Positions 1 to 5,600 are shown, counted from the first letter of the stretch. The stretch is DNA of 6,678 nt from Cocleimonas sp. (GCA_023146675.1 JAGLBQ010000054.1:1-6678); one strand, 5' to 3'. The notes: generated by a model not told the origin, from the sequence alone. Translations and numbers: made by a program.

Positions 1-536
1 CCACTATTATCCAAAATATGCGTGGCATATTTTAGACGCTGTGTGCGGCTTAGTTGTTTATCCATAATGGATTGGATTATTTTAATATCGGTACCATCTC
101 GTTGTTGTACCCTTTGAATTTGCTGTTCTGGCAAACAGTCAACGACTATGATTTGATCAAATAGATCCACATAGTTTTTTTCTATTAATAAGGGTATGTC
201 AGCAATAATATAGGGTGATCCTGCTGACTCAGTGCTGTGCTGTAGTTTGTTTTTAATCTCAAGATGTATTTTAGGATGCAGAATGGCTTCAAGTTGTTTT
301 AATTTATGCGTATCAGAGAAAACCAGTTTTTTAAGTGCGACGCGGTCTAATGAACCATCTTGTTGTAGTGAGTGACCAAAGGTTGCGCTAATTTCATTGA
401 GTGCTTCTGTATTAGGTTTAACGATAGTGTGAGCAATCTTATCAGCATCAATAATGAGAATACCTTTGCGGGCAAAAGCATCTGTCACCGTACTTTTGCC
501 GCAACCAATACCGCCTGTTAGCCCTACTTTTATCAC
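1..536 (-). CDS. coaE: Dephospho-CoA kinase CoaE, 3' end cut off by window edge
   Basis: CoaE carries out the last step of coenzyme A synthesis in the cytosol: ATP-dependent phosphorylation of the 3'-hydroxyl of dephospho-CoA. The reading frame gives 178 residues before the edge; the family is usually about 200, so some 20-25 C-terminal residues are missing. Visible landmarks are the N-terminal strand and Walker A loop (VGLTGGIGCGKST, residues 4-16), IIDAD at 28-32, the ADIPLLIE segment at 112-119, and the lid region with R142 and R146-D147-G148. The frame reaches DNS at 176-178, which matches the typical 'DN.G' near the C-terminus. I chose the GTG at 534-536 because it places the P-loop exactly where family members have it. 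The upstream CBS gene ends within it (GTGA overlap), and there is no good Shine-Dalgarno, so translation is probably coupled. It is the fifth gene of the operon starting at 2835. Confidence 0.95.
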   Translation of the reverse strand, partial: MIKVGLTGGIGCGKSTVTDAFARKGILIIDADKIAHTIVKPNTEALNEISATFGHSLQQDGSLDRVALKKLVFSDTHKLKQLEAILHPKIHLEIKNKLQHSTESAGSPYIIADIPLLIEKNYVDLFDQIIVVDCLPEQQIQRVQQRDGTDIKIIQSIMDKQLSRTQRLKYATHILDNS

Positions 537-946
537 TTAGAGGCTTTTAAAATACCATTTAGAACAATGTCTTTATAGCTAACGGTTCCTACTAGTTCGC
601 CTGATTTGTCCGAAACAGGCGCAATATTAAGTCCAAAGCGACTAAACAGTCGAGAGCAATAGCGAATATCCATATCTTCACGCACGCTAATAACAGGCTT
701 TGACATGATTTCATAAATATTAACGCGCTGAGGGGAGCGGTCTTTAGCAATCACCTGTTTGGCAATATCAGCTAATAAAACAACACCATACTCATCATCT
801 TCATTGCGTTTATCAACAATTAAAATACGGCTTTCTAAATCAACCATCTTGTCTAAAGCATCTTGGACAGTATCAACACCATTTACTTTATTGAGACTAC
901 GCTTCATTACATCTCGAACTTGTATCGTTGGTTGCTTATTCATCAT
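533..946 (-). CDS. Stand-alone tandem CBS-domain protein
   Basis: This is a 137-residue cytosolic protein made almost entirely of two CBS domains, roughly residues 9-66 (VRDVMKRS... to LADIAKQVI) and 77-133 (IYEIMSKPVISVRE... to SYKDIVLNGI). Each domain shows the usual pattern: an entry 'v.diM' segment, a hydrophobic strand with a small-residue turn, and a final 'G.v...DI' helix. Known CBS pairs form a Bateman module that binds adenine nucleotides or related ligands and regulates enzymes or transporters; the ligand here cannot be read from sequence. The gene starts ATG ATG. The first ATG (944-946) overlaps the TGA of the PII-like gene as ATGA, with AGGGG about 8 bases upstream. The stop overlaps the coaE start. 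Its place between a PII-like gene and coaE, downstream of antiporter genes, suggests a regulator of the membrane proteins; that role is inferred. Confidence 0.92.
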   Translation of the reverse strand: MMNKQPTIQVRDVMKRSLNKVNGVDTVQDALDKMVDLESRILIVDKRNEDDEYGVVLLADIAKQVIAKDRSPQRVNIYEIMSKPVISVREDMDIRYCSRLFSRFGLNIAPVSDKSGELVGTVSYKDIVLNGILKASK

Positions 947-1293
947 AAAACATCCCCTACTTTTTTGGTTAATTCTTCTACTTGGTGTGTAATGCCGACT
1001 ACGTCTTCAACATCAACCTGAAATGCCATGCCCGCTCCTTTTTCAGTATCAAAATCCCCTGCATCACTAATAGTTTCTAAAATGTGACGACTGAGATGCT
1101 CCTCCACTAACATAAAAATAACATCGCGTTGAGTTTCTAGTGCAAGTCCAAAAAATGTCTTATTTCCTTCGACACCTTCACCGCTGGCATTACTGATAAT
1201 GGTTGTACCTGTAGCGCCAGCATCACGTGCAGCTTTTATAACCGTATCTGTTTTACTGTCTTCAACTAGTGCAACTAATAATTTAAAATGCAT
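943..1293 (-). CDS. PII-like (GlnB/GlnK superfamily) signalling protein
   Basis: This 116-residue protein has the PII ferredoxin-like core: strand MHFKLLVALV (1-10), a helix (DSKTDTVIKAARDAGATG), a loop after 36 (SGEGVEG), strands 47-63 (FFGLALETQRDVIFMLV), helix 64-78, then GAGMAFQVDVEDVVG at 86-100. Canonical GlnB/GlnK features are absent: the T-loop is short and lacks the uridylylated tyrosine context, and the B-loop differs. It therefore belongs with the divergent PII-like proteins rather than nitrogen regulators. Such proteins are usually trimers that bind nucleotides between subunits and often control a neighbouring transporter, as GlnK does with AmtB and SbtB with SbtA. The gene lies 12 bases after the second DUF1538 gene and has a good Shine-Dalgarno (GAGG, 7 bases before the ATG). 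Its TGA overlaps the CBS gene start. Control of the DUF1538 transporter is a context-based inference. Confidence 0.9.
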   Translation of the reverse strand: MHFKLLVALVEDSKTDTVIKAARDAGATGTTIISNASGEGVEGNKTFFGLALETQRDVIFMLVEEHLSRHILETISDAGDFDTEKGAGMAFQVDVEDVVGITHQVEELTKKVGDVL

Positions 1294-1305
1294 TTAATAA
1301 CCTCT

Positions 1306-2100
1306 TCATTCCTTGGTTGATGATTTTTGAGCAGCTCGTGAATTAATAAACTGTGAAATTTGAGCATATGCCATCACGGACATAATAGGAAATAAGCTGG
1401 CAAAAGCGATGAGACCAAAGCCATCCATTAATGCATTACGACCTGGTACCGTTTCTGCGAGACCAAGCCCCAGTGCTGCGACTAGTGGAACGGTTACCGT
1501 TGAGGTAGTGACACCACCTGAATCATATGCCAGAGGAACAATCATGCGGGGAGCATAAAAAGTTTGGATGACAACAATAATATAGCCACCGATGATAAAC
1601 CATTGCAGTGGATACCCCGTCACAATACGAAATGAACCTAAGCCAATCCCAACAGCAACACCGATAGCAACAGCAATACGCAATCCCCAAATACCAATGG
1701 AACCGCCTGACACCTGATTTGCCTTGATTGCCACTGCCATTAAGGAAGGTTCGGCAATGGTGGTACTAAAGCCGATGGCAATGGCAAATAGATAGACCCA
1801 CATATAGTCCATCCAATGAACTGTTCCACTGAAGTTTTCTAGTGATCCGTAAATAAAAGCAGGATCAGTTAACTGTTCTGCCATTAAACGACCCAAAGGG
1901 AAGAGCGCCTGCTCAAGACCTTGTAAGAAAAGTGCCAAGCCAACTAACACATAGACAAAGCCAATAATAACACGACGTAAATTAGCCACCTTGCGGCGTA
2001 GTACAAAAAATTGAAAGCTAAATAAAATGGCAATAATTGGCAATACATCCAATATGGTGGAAAATAAAATACCTGAAAAATCAATAATCCACGCTAACAT
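1306..2100 (-). CDS. DUF1538 membrane protein, second subunit of UmpAB-type cation/proton antiporter
   Basis: This 264-residue integral inner-membrane protein has about six or seven hydrophobic segments, near 5-34, 44-68, 100-124, 139-158, 166-182, 203-216 and 226-246, and a short charged C-terminal tail (RAAQKSSTKE). It shares with its upstream neighbour the family motifs GFSTTIAEPSL (110-120, with E117), AYDSGGVTTST (191-201, with D193) and DGFGLIAFASL (226-236). Buried acidic residues in these motifs are candidates for ion or proton binding. A DUF1538 pair from Halomonas (UmpAB) was reported as a Na+(Li+,K+)/H+ antiporter needing both subunits, and this gene is probably the second subunit. 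Its ATG directly follows the TAA of the first gene (TAAATG), which favours coupled translation and a fixed ratio. The cation carried here is not known. Confidence 0.9.
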   Translation of the reverse strand: MLAWIIDFSGILFSTILDVLPIIAILFSFQFFVLRRKVANLRRVIIGFVYVLVGLALFLQGLEQALFPLGRLMAEQLTDPAFIYGSLENFSGTVHWMDYMWVYLFAIAIGFSTTIAEPSLMAVAIKANQVSGGSIGIWGLRIAVAIGVAVGIGLGSFRIVTGYPLQWFIIGGYIIVVIQTFYAPRMIVPLAYDSGGVTTSTVTVPLVAALGLGLAETVPGRNALMDGFGLIAFASLFPIMSVMAYAQISQFINSRAAQKSSTKE

Positions 2101-2835
2101 TTAGATCACCATCCCATAAGCCATAACAAAAATAATAGGTGTAAGCGATGCCAGCGCTATTAAACCAAAACCATCCACCATCGGGTTACGTCCTTTAATA
2201 CTGCTGGCTAAACCAACGCCCAATGCGGTGACCAAGGGAACAGTAATGGTTGATGTCGTCACACCACCTGAATCATAGGCGATACCAATAATAGATTTTG
2301 GTGCGAAAGGCGTCATCACCATGACACCAATATATCCCCCAATAATCAGATAATGAATCGGCCAACCTTTTAAAATACGCAATACACCAATTAAGATAGC
2401 CAAGCCAACAGAAAAAGCCACGGTTAAGCGTAAACCTGACGCATAACTTGCCTTTGCTGCTTCATTATTATCAATGACTCCACCTTCTGCGGCAATTTTA
2501 GCAGACTCTGCGGCAACGGCTATTAAGGCAGGTTCAGCCACGGTCGTACCAAAGCCTAATGAAAAGGCAAAAATCAAGAGCCACGTTACGCTGCCTTTTT
2601 TAGCAAAAGCATGCGCCATTGATTCGCCAATAGGAAACAAGCCCATTTCCAAACCATAGATAAAGAATGTTAGCCCAAATAAAACCAGAATAATGCCTGT
2701 AATTAAGCCAATTAAATCAGGTATGGGCTGTTGTAATACTACTATTTGAAAAAAAGCAATCACAACAATAATAGGTAGTAAATCACGCATACTATTGAGT
2801 AAGGAGGATAGAAGGGCTTTGATTGCTTGGAGCAT
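2101..2835 (-). CDS. DUF1538 membrane protein, first subunit of UmpAB-type cation/proton antiporter
   Basis: This 244-residue polytopic inner-membrane protein is paralogous to the next gene. Hydrophobic segments lie near residues 17-35, 41-66, 83-108, 135-154, 161-177, 197-212 and 222-243. The same signatures appear: GFGTTVAEPAL (94-104, with E101), AYDSGGVTTST (186-196, with D188) and DGFGLIALASL (221-231). A hydrophilic loop at 113-130 (AKIAAEGGVIDNNEAAK) is longer than in the partner. It is probably one half of an UmpAB-like heteromeric antiporter exchanging Na+, Li+ or K+ for protons. It is the first gene of the operon. The ATG at 2833-2835 has only a poor Shine-Dalgarno upstream, but no better in-frame start exists and this start includes the amphipathic N-terminal helix. 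The promoter predicted at 2890-2918 would give a leader of about 48 bases. Confidence 0.9.
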   Translation of the reverse strand: MLQAIKALLSSLLNSMRDLLPIIVVIAFFQIVVLQQPIPDLIGLITGIILVLFGLTFFIYGLEMGLFPIGESMAHAFAKKGSVTWLLIFAFSLGFGTTVAEPALIAVAAESAKIAAEGGVIDNNEAAKASYASGLRLTVAFSVGLAILIGVLRILKGWPIHYLIIGGYIGVMVMTPFAPKSIIGIAYDSGGVTTSTITVPLVTALGVGLASSIKGRNPMVDGFGLIALASLTPIIFVMAYGMVI

Positions 2836-2889
2836 AGTATCTACTAGGTCGTTGACTGGATTAATAAATCAGGTAAAAATGAAGCCGAC

Positions 2890-2918
2890 AGTATACACTT
2901 TTTAGACATTTTAAGGTG
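2890..2918 (-). promoter_or_regulatory. Probable sigma-70 promoter of the DUF1538-PII-CBS-coaE operon
   Basis: On the minus strand a -10 hexamer TATACT (5 of 6 to consensus, 2890-2895) is preceded by a 17-base spacer and a poor -35 (CACCTT, 2913-2918). Transcription would start near 2883, giving a leader of about 48 bases. The weak -35 suggests activator dependence or low basal activity. It is the best candidate in this gap but is not proven. Confidence 0.4.
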
Positions 2919-2967
2919 ATTTTTTGTGTCGTTATTACAATGTTGTAAAGTAGGTAGATAAGTATTT

Positions 2968-2986
2968 TAGGTTAATATTTAGGTAT
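2968..2986 (-). repeat. Tandem half-site ATACCT-N8-ACCTA, copy A (faces antiporter operon)
   Basis: Read on the minus strand, ATACCT (2981-2986) is followed after 8 bases by ACCTA (2968-2972), giving ACCT repeated with a 12-base period. The site lies about 49 bases upstream of the proposed -35 of the leftward operon. The same arrangement recurs on the plus strand at 3158-3176. This is a possible regulator-binding site; no known regulator is recognised. Confidence 0.35.
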
Positions 2987-3157
2987 CCTTGTGCATTTAA
3001 AAAAGTAGTTTGCACTTTATGGAATCGATAGCTTTAGCCTCTTCCTAACTTGGGATAAAACAGCCGACTTTAATGAGTAAAATGTTAGCTCTACAATGAA
3101 AGATACCATGCTTACCTGTTTTTAATAATTAATTTAGAGATTTATGGGGAGTATAAA

Positions 3158-3176
3158 ATACCTGACTAAATACCTA
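3158..3176 (+). repeat. Tandem half-site ATACCT-N8-ACCTA, copy B (faces dsrC-like gene)
   Basis: ATACCT (3158-3163), 8 bases, then ACCTA (3172-3176). The copy ends 17 bases before the TTGACA -35 of the rightward promoter, where an activator would sit. A slightly longer description is AAATACCT occurring twice, at 3156 and 3168. It pairs with copy A in opposite orientation. Confidence 0.35.
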
Positions 3177-3193
3177 TGGATTGTGGGCTAATA

Positions 3194-3221
3194 TTGACAT
3201 ATTGCATTTATCATATATAAA
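3194..3221 (+). promoter_or_regulatory. Strong sigma-70 promoter for the dsrC-like gene and gloA
   Basis: A perfect -35 hexamer TTGACA (3194-3199), a 16-base spacer and TATAAA (3216-3221, 5 of 6) form a near-consensus promoter. Transcription should start around 3228, leaving a leader of about 54 bases that contains an inverted repeat and a strong ribosome binding site. Confidence 0.65.
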
Positions 3222-3226
3222 GACTA

Positions 3227-3249
3227 TATAAGTATAAAAAATACTTATA
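3227..3249 (+). promoter_or_regulatory. Perfect inverted repeat at the predicted transcription start (operator or leader hairpin)
   Basis: TATAAGTAT (3227-3235), a loop of five A (3236-3240), and ATACTTATA (3241-3249) form a perfect 9-bp-arm dyad. It sits at about +1 to +22 of the predicted transcript, a typical place for a repressor operator. As RNA it would be a weak, nearly all A-U hairpin at the 5' end, which could affect message stability. There is no T-run, so it is not a terminator. Confidence 0.4.
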
Positions 3250-3268
3250 ATTAATGTTTATATGCCAT

Positions 3269-3275
3269 AGGAGGT
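3269..3275 (+). promoter_or_regulatory. Strong Shine-Dalgarno of the dsrC-like gene
   Basis: AGGAGGT matches the 16S rRNA 3' end perfectly over seven bases and lies 6 bases before the ATG at 3282. This fixes the start of the dsrC-like gene and predicts high translation. Confidence 0.85.
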
Positions 3276-3281
3276 ATTTAT

Positions 3282-3599
3282 ATGAGTAACTTTCCAGATT
3301 CCCCTAAGGGGTGGGCTCCATCCAATGCAGAAGAAGTAGCAGCGTCACAACAACTAACGCTTACGCCAGACCACTGGAATATCGTTGAGGCATTACAAGG
3401 GTATTTTAAGACACATGATAAAACAGAGATTAATCGTCGAGAGCTAACGGATGCGCTTGATGAAAAATTTCATAGTAAAGGGGGCATGAAGTATTTATAT
3501 AAACTACTCCCTAGCGGTCCGATTTCACAAGGGTGTGCGTTAGCAGGAATCAGTAATCCATCGGGTAATGTGGATGTCTCATTTGGGAGTGTAGTATAG
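3282..3599 (+). CDS. DsrC/TusE-family protein lacking the penultimate cysteine
   Basis: This 105-residue cytosolic protein belongs to the DsrC/TusE sulfur-carrier family: LTLTPDHWNIVEALQGYF (26-43), then RRELTDALDEKF (52-63), GGMKYLYKLLPSGPISQGCALAGI (67-90). Family carriers end in a flexible arm with a penultimate cysteine (CysA) that holds the sulfur; true DsrC has a second cysteine (CysB) ten residues earlier. Here the CysB position is present (C85), but the CysA position is N96 and a nine-residue tail (VDVSFGSVV) follows. The first ~15 residues of classical TusE are also absent. It therefore cannot perform the usual CysA sulfur transfer and is more likely a regulatory or otherwise repurposed paralogue. 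The start is fixed by a perfect Shine-Dalgarno. A gap of 36 bases to gloA suggests co-transcription, and there is no tus or dsr gene nearby. Confidence 0.85.
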   Translation: MSNFPDSPKGWAPSNAEEVAASQQLTLTPDHWNIVEALQGYFKTHDKTEINRRELTDALDEKFHSKGGMKYLYKLLPSGPISQGCALAGISNPSGNVDVSFGSVV

Positions 3600-3602
3600 T
3601 GT

Positions 3603-3618
3603 GATCAATATTTTGATC
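3603..3618. repeat. Small inverted repeat between dsrC-like gene and gloA
   Basis: GATCAA (3603-3608), TATT, TTGATC (3613-3618) form a 6-bp-arm dyad just after the dsrC-like stop. No T-run follows, so it is unlikely to terminate. It may be an mRNA processing or stability hairpin or a protein site; chance is also possible. Confidence 0.3.
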
Positions 3619-3635
3619 TAGGTTAAGGAACCACT

Positions 3636-4022
3636 ATGCGAATTCTCCACACTATGTTGCGCGTTGTTGATTTACAGCGTTCTATTGAGTTTTACACCCA
3701 TATTTTAGGCATGAAATTACTACGCCAGAAAGACTATCCAGAGGGAAAGTTTACCCTTGCATTTCTTGGTTATGGTGATGAAAAAGAGAATACGGTACTC
3801 GAGTTAACCCATAATTGGGATACAGATGTGTATCAGCTAGGAACAGCATTTGGGCATATTGCACTTGAGGTTGATGATGTTTATGCCGCAACTCGTAGTA
3901 TTAAGCAGGCGGGTGGGAACGTTTTACGTGAAGCAGGACCGATGAATGCAGGATCAACGGTTATTTCTTTTATTGAAGACCCTGATGGTTATCAGATTGA
4001 ACTGATTGGTGTGAAGGTATAA
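3636..4022 (+). CDS. gloA: Lactoylglutathione lyase (glyoxalase I), nickel type
   Basis: GloA converts the hemithioacetal of methylglyoxal and glutathione into S-D-lactoylglutathione, the first step of methylglyoxal detoxification in the cytosol. The 128-residue protein is a single-chain glyoxalase I of the E. coli type with two vicinal-oxygen-chelate half-domains (about 1-60 and 70-128). All four metal ligands fall at the same numbering as in E. coli GloA: H5, E56, H74 and E122. Very conserved segments include ILHTMLRVVDLQRSIEFY at the start, GHIALEVDDV (73-82), and EDPDGYQIELI (114-124). It lacks the longer insertions of the zinc-type enzymes, so nickel or cobalt activation is expected. It is a few residues shorter than the E. 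coli protein (135) at the C-terminus. A TAAGGAA Shine-Dalgarno (3624-3630) precedes the ATG. It shares the promoter at 3194-3221 unless an unseen internal one exists, and ends at a strong terminator. Confidence 0.97.
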   Translation: MRILHTMLRVVDLQRSIEFYTHILGMKLLRQKDYPEGKFTLAFLGYGDEKENTVLELTHNWDTDVYQLGTAFGHIALEVDDVYAATRSIKQAGGNVLREAGPMNAGSTVISFIEDPDGYQIELIGVKV

Positions 4023-4031
4023 ATGTTTCAA

Positions 4032-4089
4032 ATAAAACCTTTTGTTCCAGAGTATTGCTTCGGAACAAAAGGTTTTATAGATATTTTTT
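4032..4089. terminator. Bidirectional Rho-independent terminator between gloA and dacB
   Basis: Two perfectly complementary 17-base arms (4032-4048 and 4062-4078, cores CCTTTTGTTCC and GGAACAAAAGG) enclose a 13-base loop. On the plus strand a run of six T (4084-4089) follows after a short ATAGATA. On the minus strand the stem ends in a T-rich stretch TTTTATTT, so it can also terminate dacB, whose stop is at 4096. Its location between convergent genes fits this. Confidence 0.85.
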
Positions 4090-4095
4090 GAGTTA

Positions 4096-5559
4096 TCAGT
4101 AACCCCGCGCAATCTTTTGTTTTCTTCCGCTCCAAAATACCCATTTTATTAAACTATCATGACTCTTTTTTGCTCGACTTGATGCTTTAGGGTCATTATG
4201 TAATATCGATACCATATACGTTTTTCCATCTGCTGCTTTAACATAACCAGCGACACCACGCACATTGCGCAATGTTCCTGTTTTAAAGAAGCCGCGTCCT
4301 TTTACTGGCGTATGGCGTAAGCGCCTTCTCATTGTTCCATCCACACCTGCTATAGAAAGTGATTGCATAAATAAATTTCTATGAGGGCTCTTATAAGCAT
4401 CCATTAACAGATCAGATATATGCTTGGCACTGATACGTGCGCGACGGCTTAGCCCTGAACCATTTTCAATTCGTAATTCAGGAAAATGCAGACCTCTTTT
4501 ATTTAAAAAGTCACCAATTGCTTCTGCTCCTTTGCGAGGAGTACCTGGCGCACCATAGCGTTTTGCACCAATTGCTAACATTAACTGACGCGCCATCACA
4601 TTATTGCTATCCTTACCTAACTTGGGTAATATTTGCGCTAAAGTACGAGAGTTAAACGTTGCTAGTTTTTTTGCGTGATTAGGAGTGTCACCTATAGCAA
4701 ATTGAGCTTGGATATTCCCATTTAAATCATTACGCCAAATAGTTTTTATTGCAGAAAATAGTGTATTAGCTGGGTTCATGATGACACGAGAATAACTACG
4801 CCTCCCACAGCGTGAGGAGAATGTCCCTCTAAAGGTTGCTGTTACCCGTCCGCCTTTTCTAGAGATACTAATTCTCGGTCGGCAACCACGGCGTACTTTA
4901 CGCATTTTATTGACGATACGAAGATTATGAGCGGGTGTTGTTGCTTTAACCGACACTCTTTTTCCTTTAGCACTAACAGAAAAATTAGTAATGCGCTCAT
5001 TGTAGAGTAATGCATCAGGTTGAGCGTTATAAGCGCTATACGGTTTACCATCAAATGCACCTGGATTTAGGTTTAAGGTATTAAAAAAGCTATTATCAAA
5101 CACCAAGCTTCCTTGAATACTATGAATACCGCGTTGACGCAACTGACCCAGTAGATTTCGCAAATCAGCCGTGCCGAAATCAGGAGCGCCATAGCCTTTA
5201 ATAAAGACATCACCCGTTAAGCGTCCACCCTGAACCCTACCCGTTGTGAATATATCGACAGGCCAACGGTGATTCGGTCCTAACACACCTAATGCAACAT
5301 GTGCGGTCACTAGTTTCATTACTGATGCAGGTGAGCGTGCTACATTTTCTTTAAAGGCGAGTAAAGGACGAGGTGAACCTATAGCATGCACATAAGCGCT
5401 CATGCCATAAGGAGAAATTCGAGATTGATTGAGAATATTACGTATTTCAGGTGGTAAATTATTATAGATTGGGGGTTGTTGCGCATTCACTGAAGGCATT
5501 ATTCCAATCATTAATAATGCGAGTGTTATTAAAAAAACCTTAATTCTGTCATCTTTCAT
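4096..5559 (-). CDS. dacB: D-alanyl-D-alanine carboxypeptidase/endopeptidase DacB (PBP4, S13 family)
   Basis: DacB is a periplasmic low-molecular-weight penicillin-binding protein that removes the terminal D-Ala from peptidoglycan stems and cleaves DD-crosslinks. The 487-residue protein (E. coli PBP4 is 477) has a signal peptide with positive N-terminus, hydrophobic core (8-21) and a likely cleavage after VNA (24-26). The three active-site motifs are intact: SVMK (79-82, nucleophile S79, base K82), SNN (318-320) and KTG (426-428). The AYNAQPDALLYN (176-187) and ENGSGLSR (365-372) segments are typical of the family. The large insert between motifs one and two carries two cysteines (C226, C251) likely to form a disulfide; I recall such a pair in many proteobacterial homologues. 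The chain is unusually rich in Arg and Lys, mainly at 199-256 and 410-426. GGGG lies 7 bases before the ATG. It appears to be a single-gene unit convergent with gloA. Confidence 0.95.
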   Translation of the reverse strand: MKDDRIKVFLITLALLMIGIMPSVNAQQPPIYNNLPPEIRNILNQSRISPYGMSAYVHAIGSPRPLLAFKENVARSPASVMKLVTAHVALGVLGPNHRWPVDIFTTGRVQGGRLTGDVFIKGYGAPDFGTADLRNLLGQLRQRGIHSIQGSLVFDNSFFNTLNLNPGAFDGKPYSAYNAQPDALLYNERITNFSVSAKGKRVSVKATTPAHNLRIVNKMRKVRRGCRPRISISRKGGRVTATFRGTFSSRCGRRSYSRVIMNPANTLFSAIKTIWRNDLNGNIQAQFAIGDTPNHAKKLATFNSRTLAQILPKLGKDSNNVMARQLMLAIGAKRYGAPGTPRKGAEAIGDFLNKRGLHFPELRIENGSGLSRRARISAKHISDLLMDAYKSPHRNLFMQSLSIAGVDGTMRRRLRHTPVKGRGFFKTGTLRNVRGVAGYVKAADGKTYMVSILHNDPKASSRAKKSHDSLIKWVFWSGRKQKIARGY

Positions 5560-5600
5560 CCTGATACCCCGTTTTACAGTATTTAAACATTAACTAAACT

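Larger units (their letters stand above)
2836..3281. other. Divergent intergenic region, no gene seen
   Basis: These 446 A+T-rich bases separate the leftward antiporter operon from the rightward dsrC-like gene. No convincing coding frame exists on either strand; the longest starts here give peptides of only a few residues. Besides the two promoters, the paired ATACCT-N8-ACCTA sites and the leader inverted repeat listed separately, I see one minor inverted pair (GTGCA 2991-2995 and TGCAC 3011-3015, 15 bases apart). The stretch 3016-3150 holds nothing I can interpret. No tRNA, terminator or insertion-sequence end was found. Confidence 0.7.

Noticed and set aside
759..992. Plus-strand open frame of 77 codons
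   Set aside because: It lies antisense across the CBS and PII-like genes, has low-complexity Ser/Thr/Leu content and no ribosome site or family resemblance.
2474..2659. Plus-strand open frame of 61 codons
   Set aside because: It is antisense inside the first DUF1538 gene, whose frame is clearly conserved; no recognisable product.
3156..3279. AAATACCT copies complementary to AGGTATTT that overlaps the ribosome binding site, suggesting a riboswitch-like switch
   Set aside because: The AAATACCT copies lie upstream of the predicted transcription start, so they would not be in the same RNA; a DNA-level repeat is the simpler reading.
3603..3618. Possible FNR box or terminator between the dsrC-like gene and gloA
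   Set aside because: An FNR site reads TTGAT-N4-ATCAA; here the arms are in the reverse order (GATCAA-N4-TTGATC). No T-run follows, so it is not a terminator either.
4437..4655. Plus-strand open frame of 72 codons
   Set aside because: It is antisense within dacB across the SNN motif region; no supporting signal.
4842..5060. Minus-strand open frame of 72 codons in another frame of dacB
   Set aside because: It overlaps the intact dacB frame and has no family features; a shadow of the real gene.
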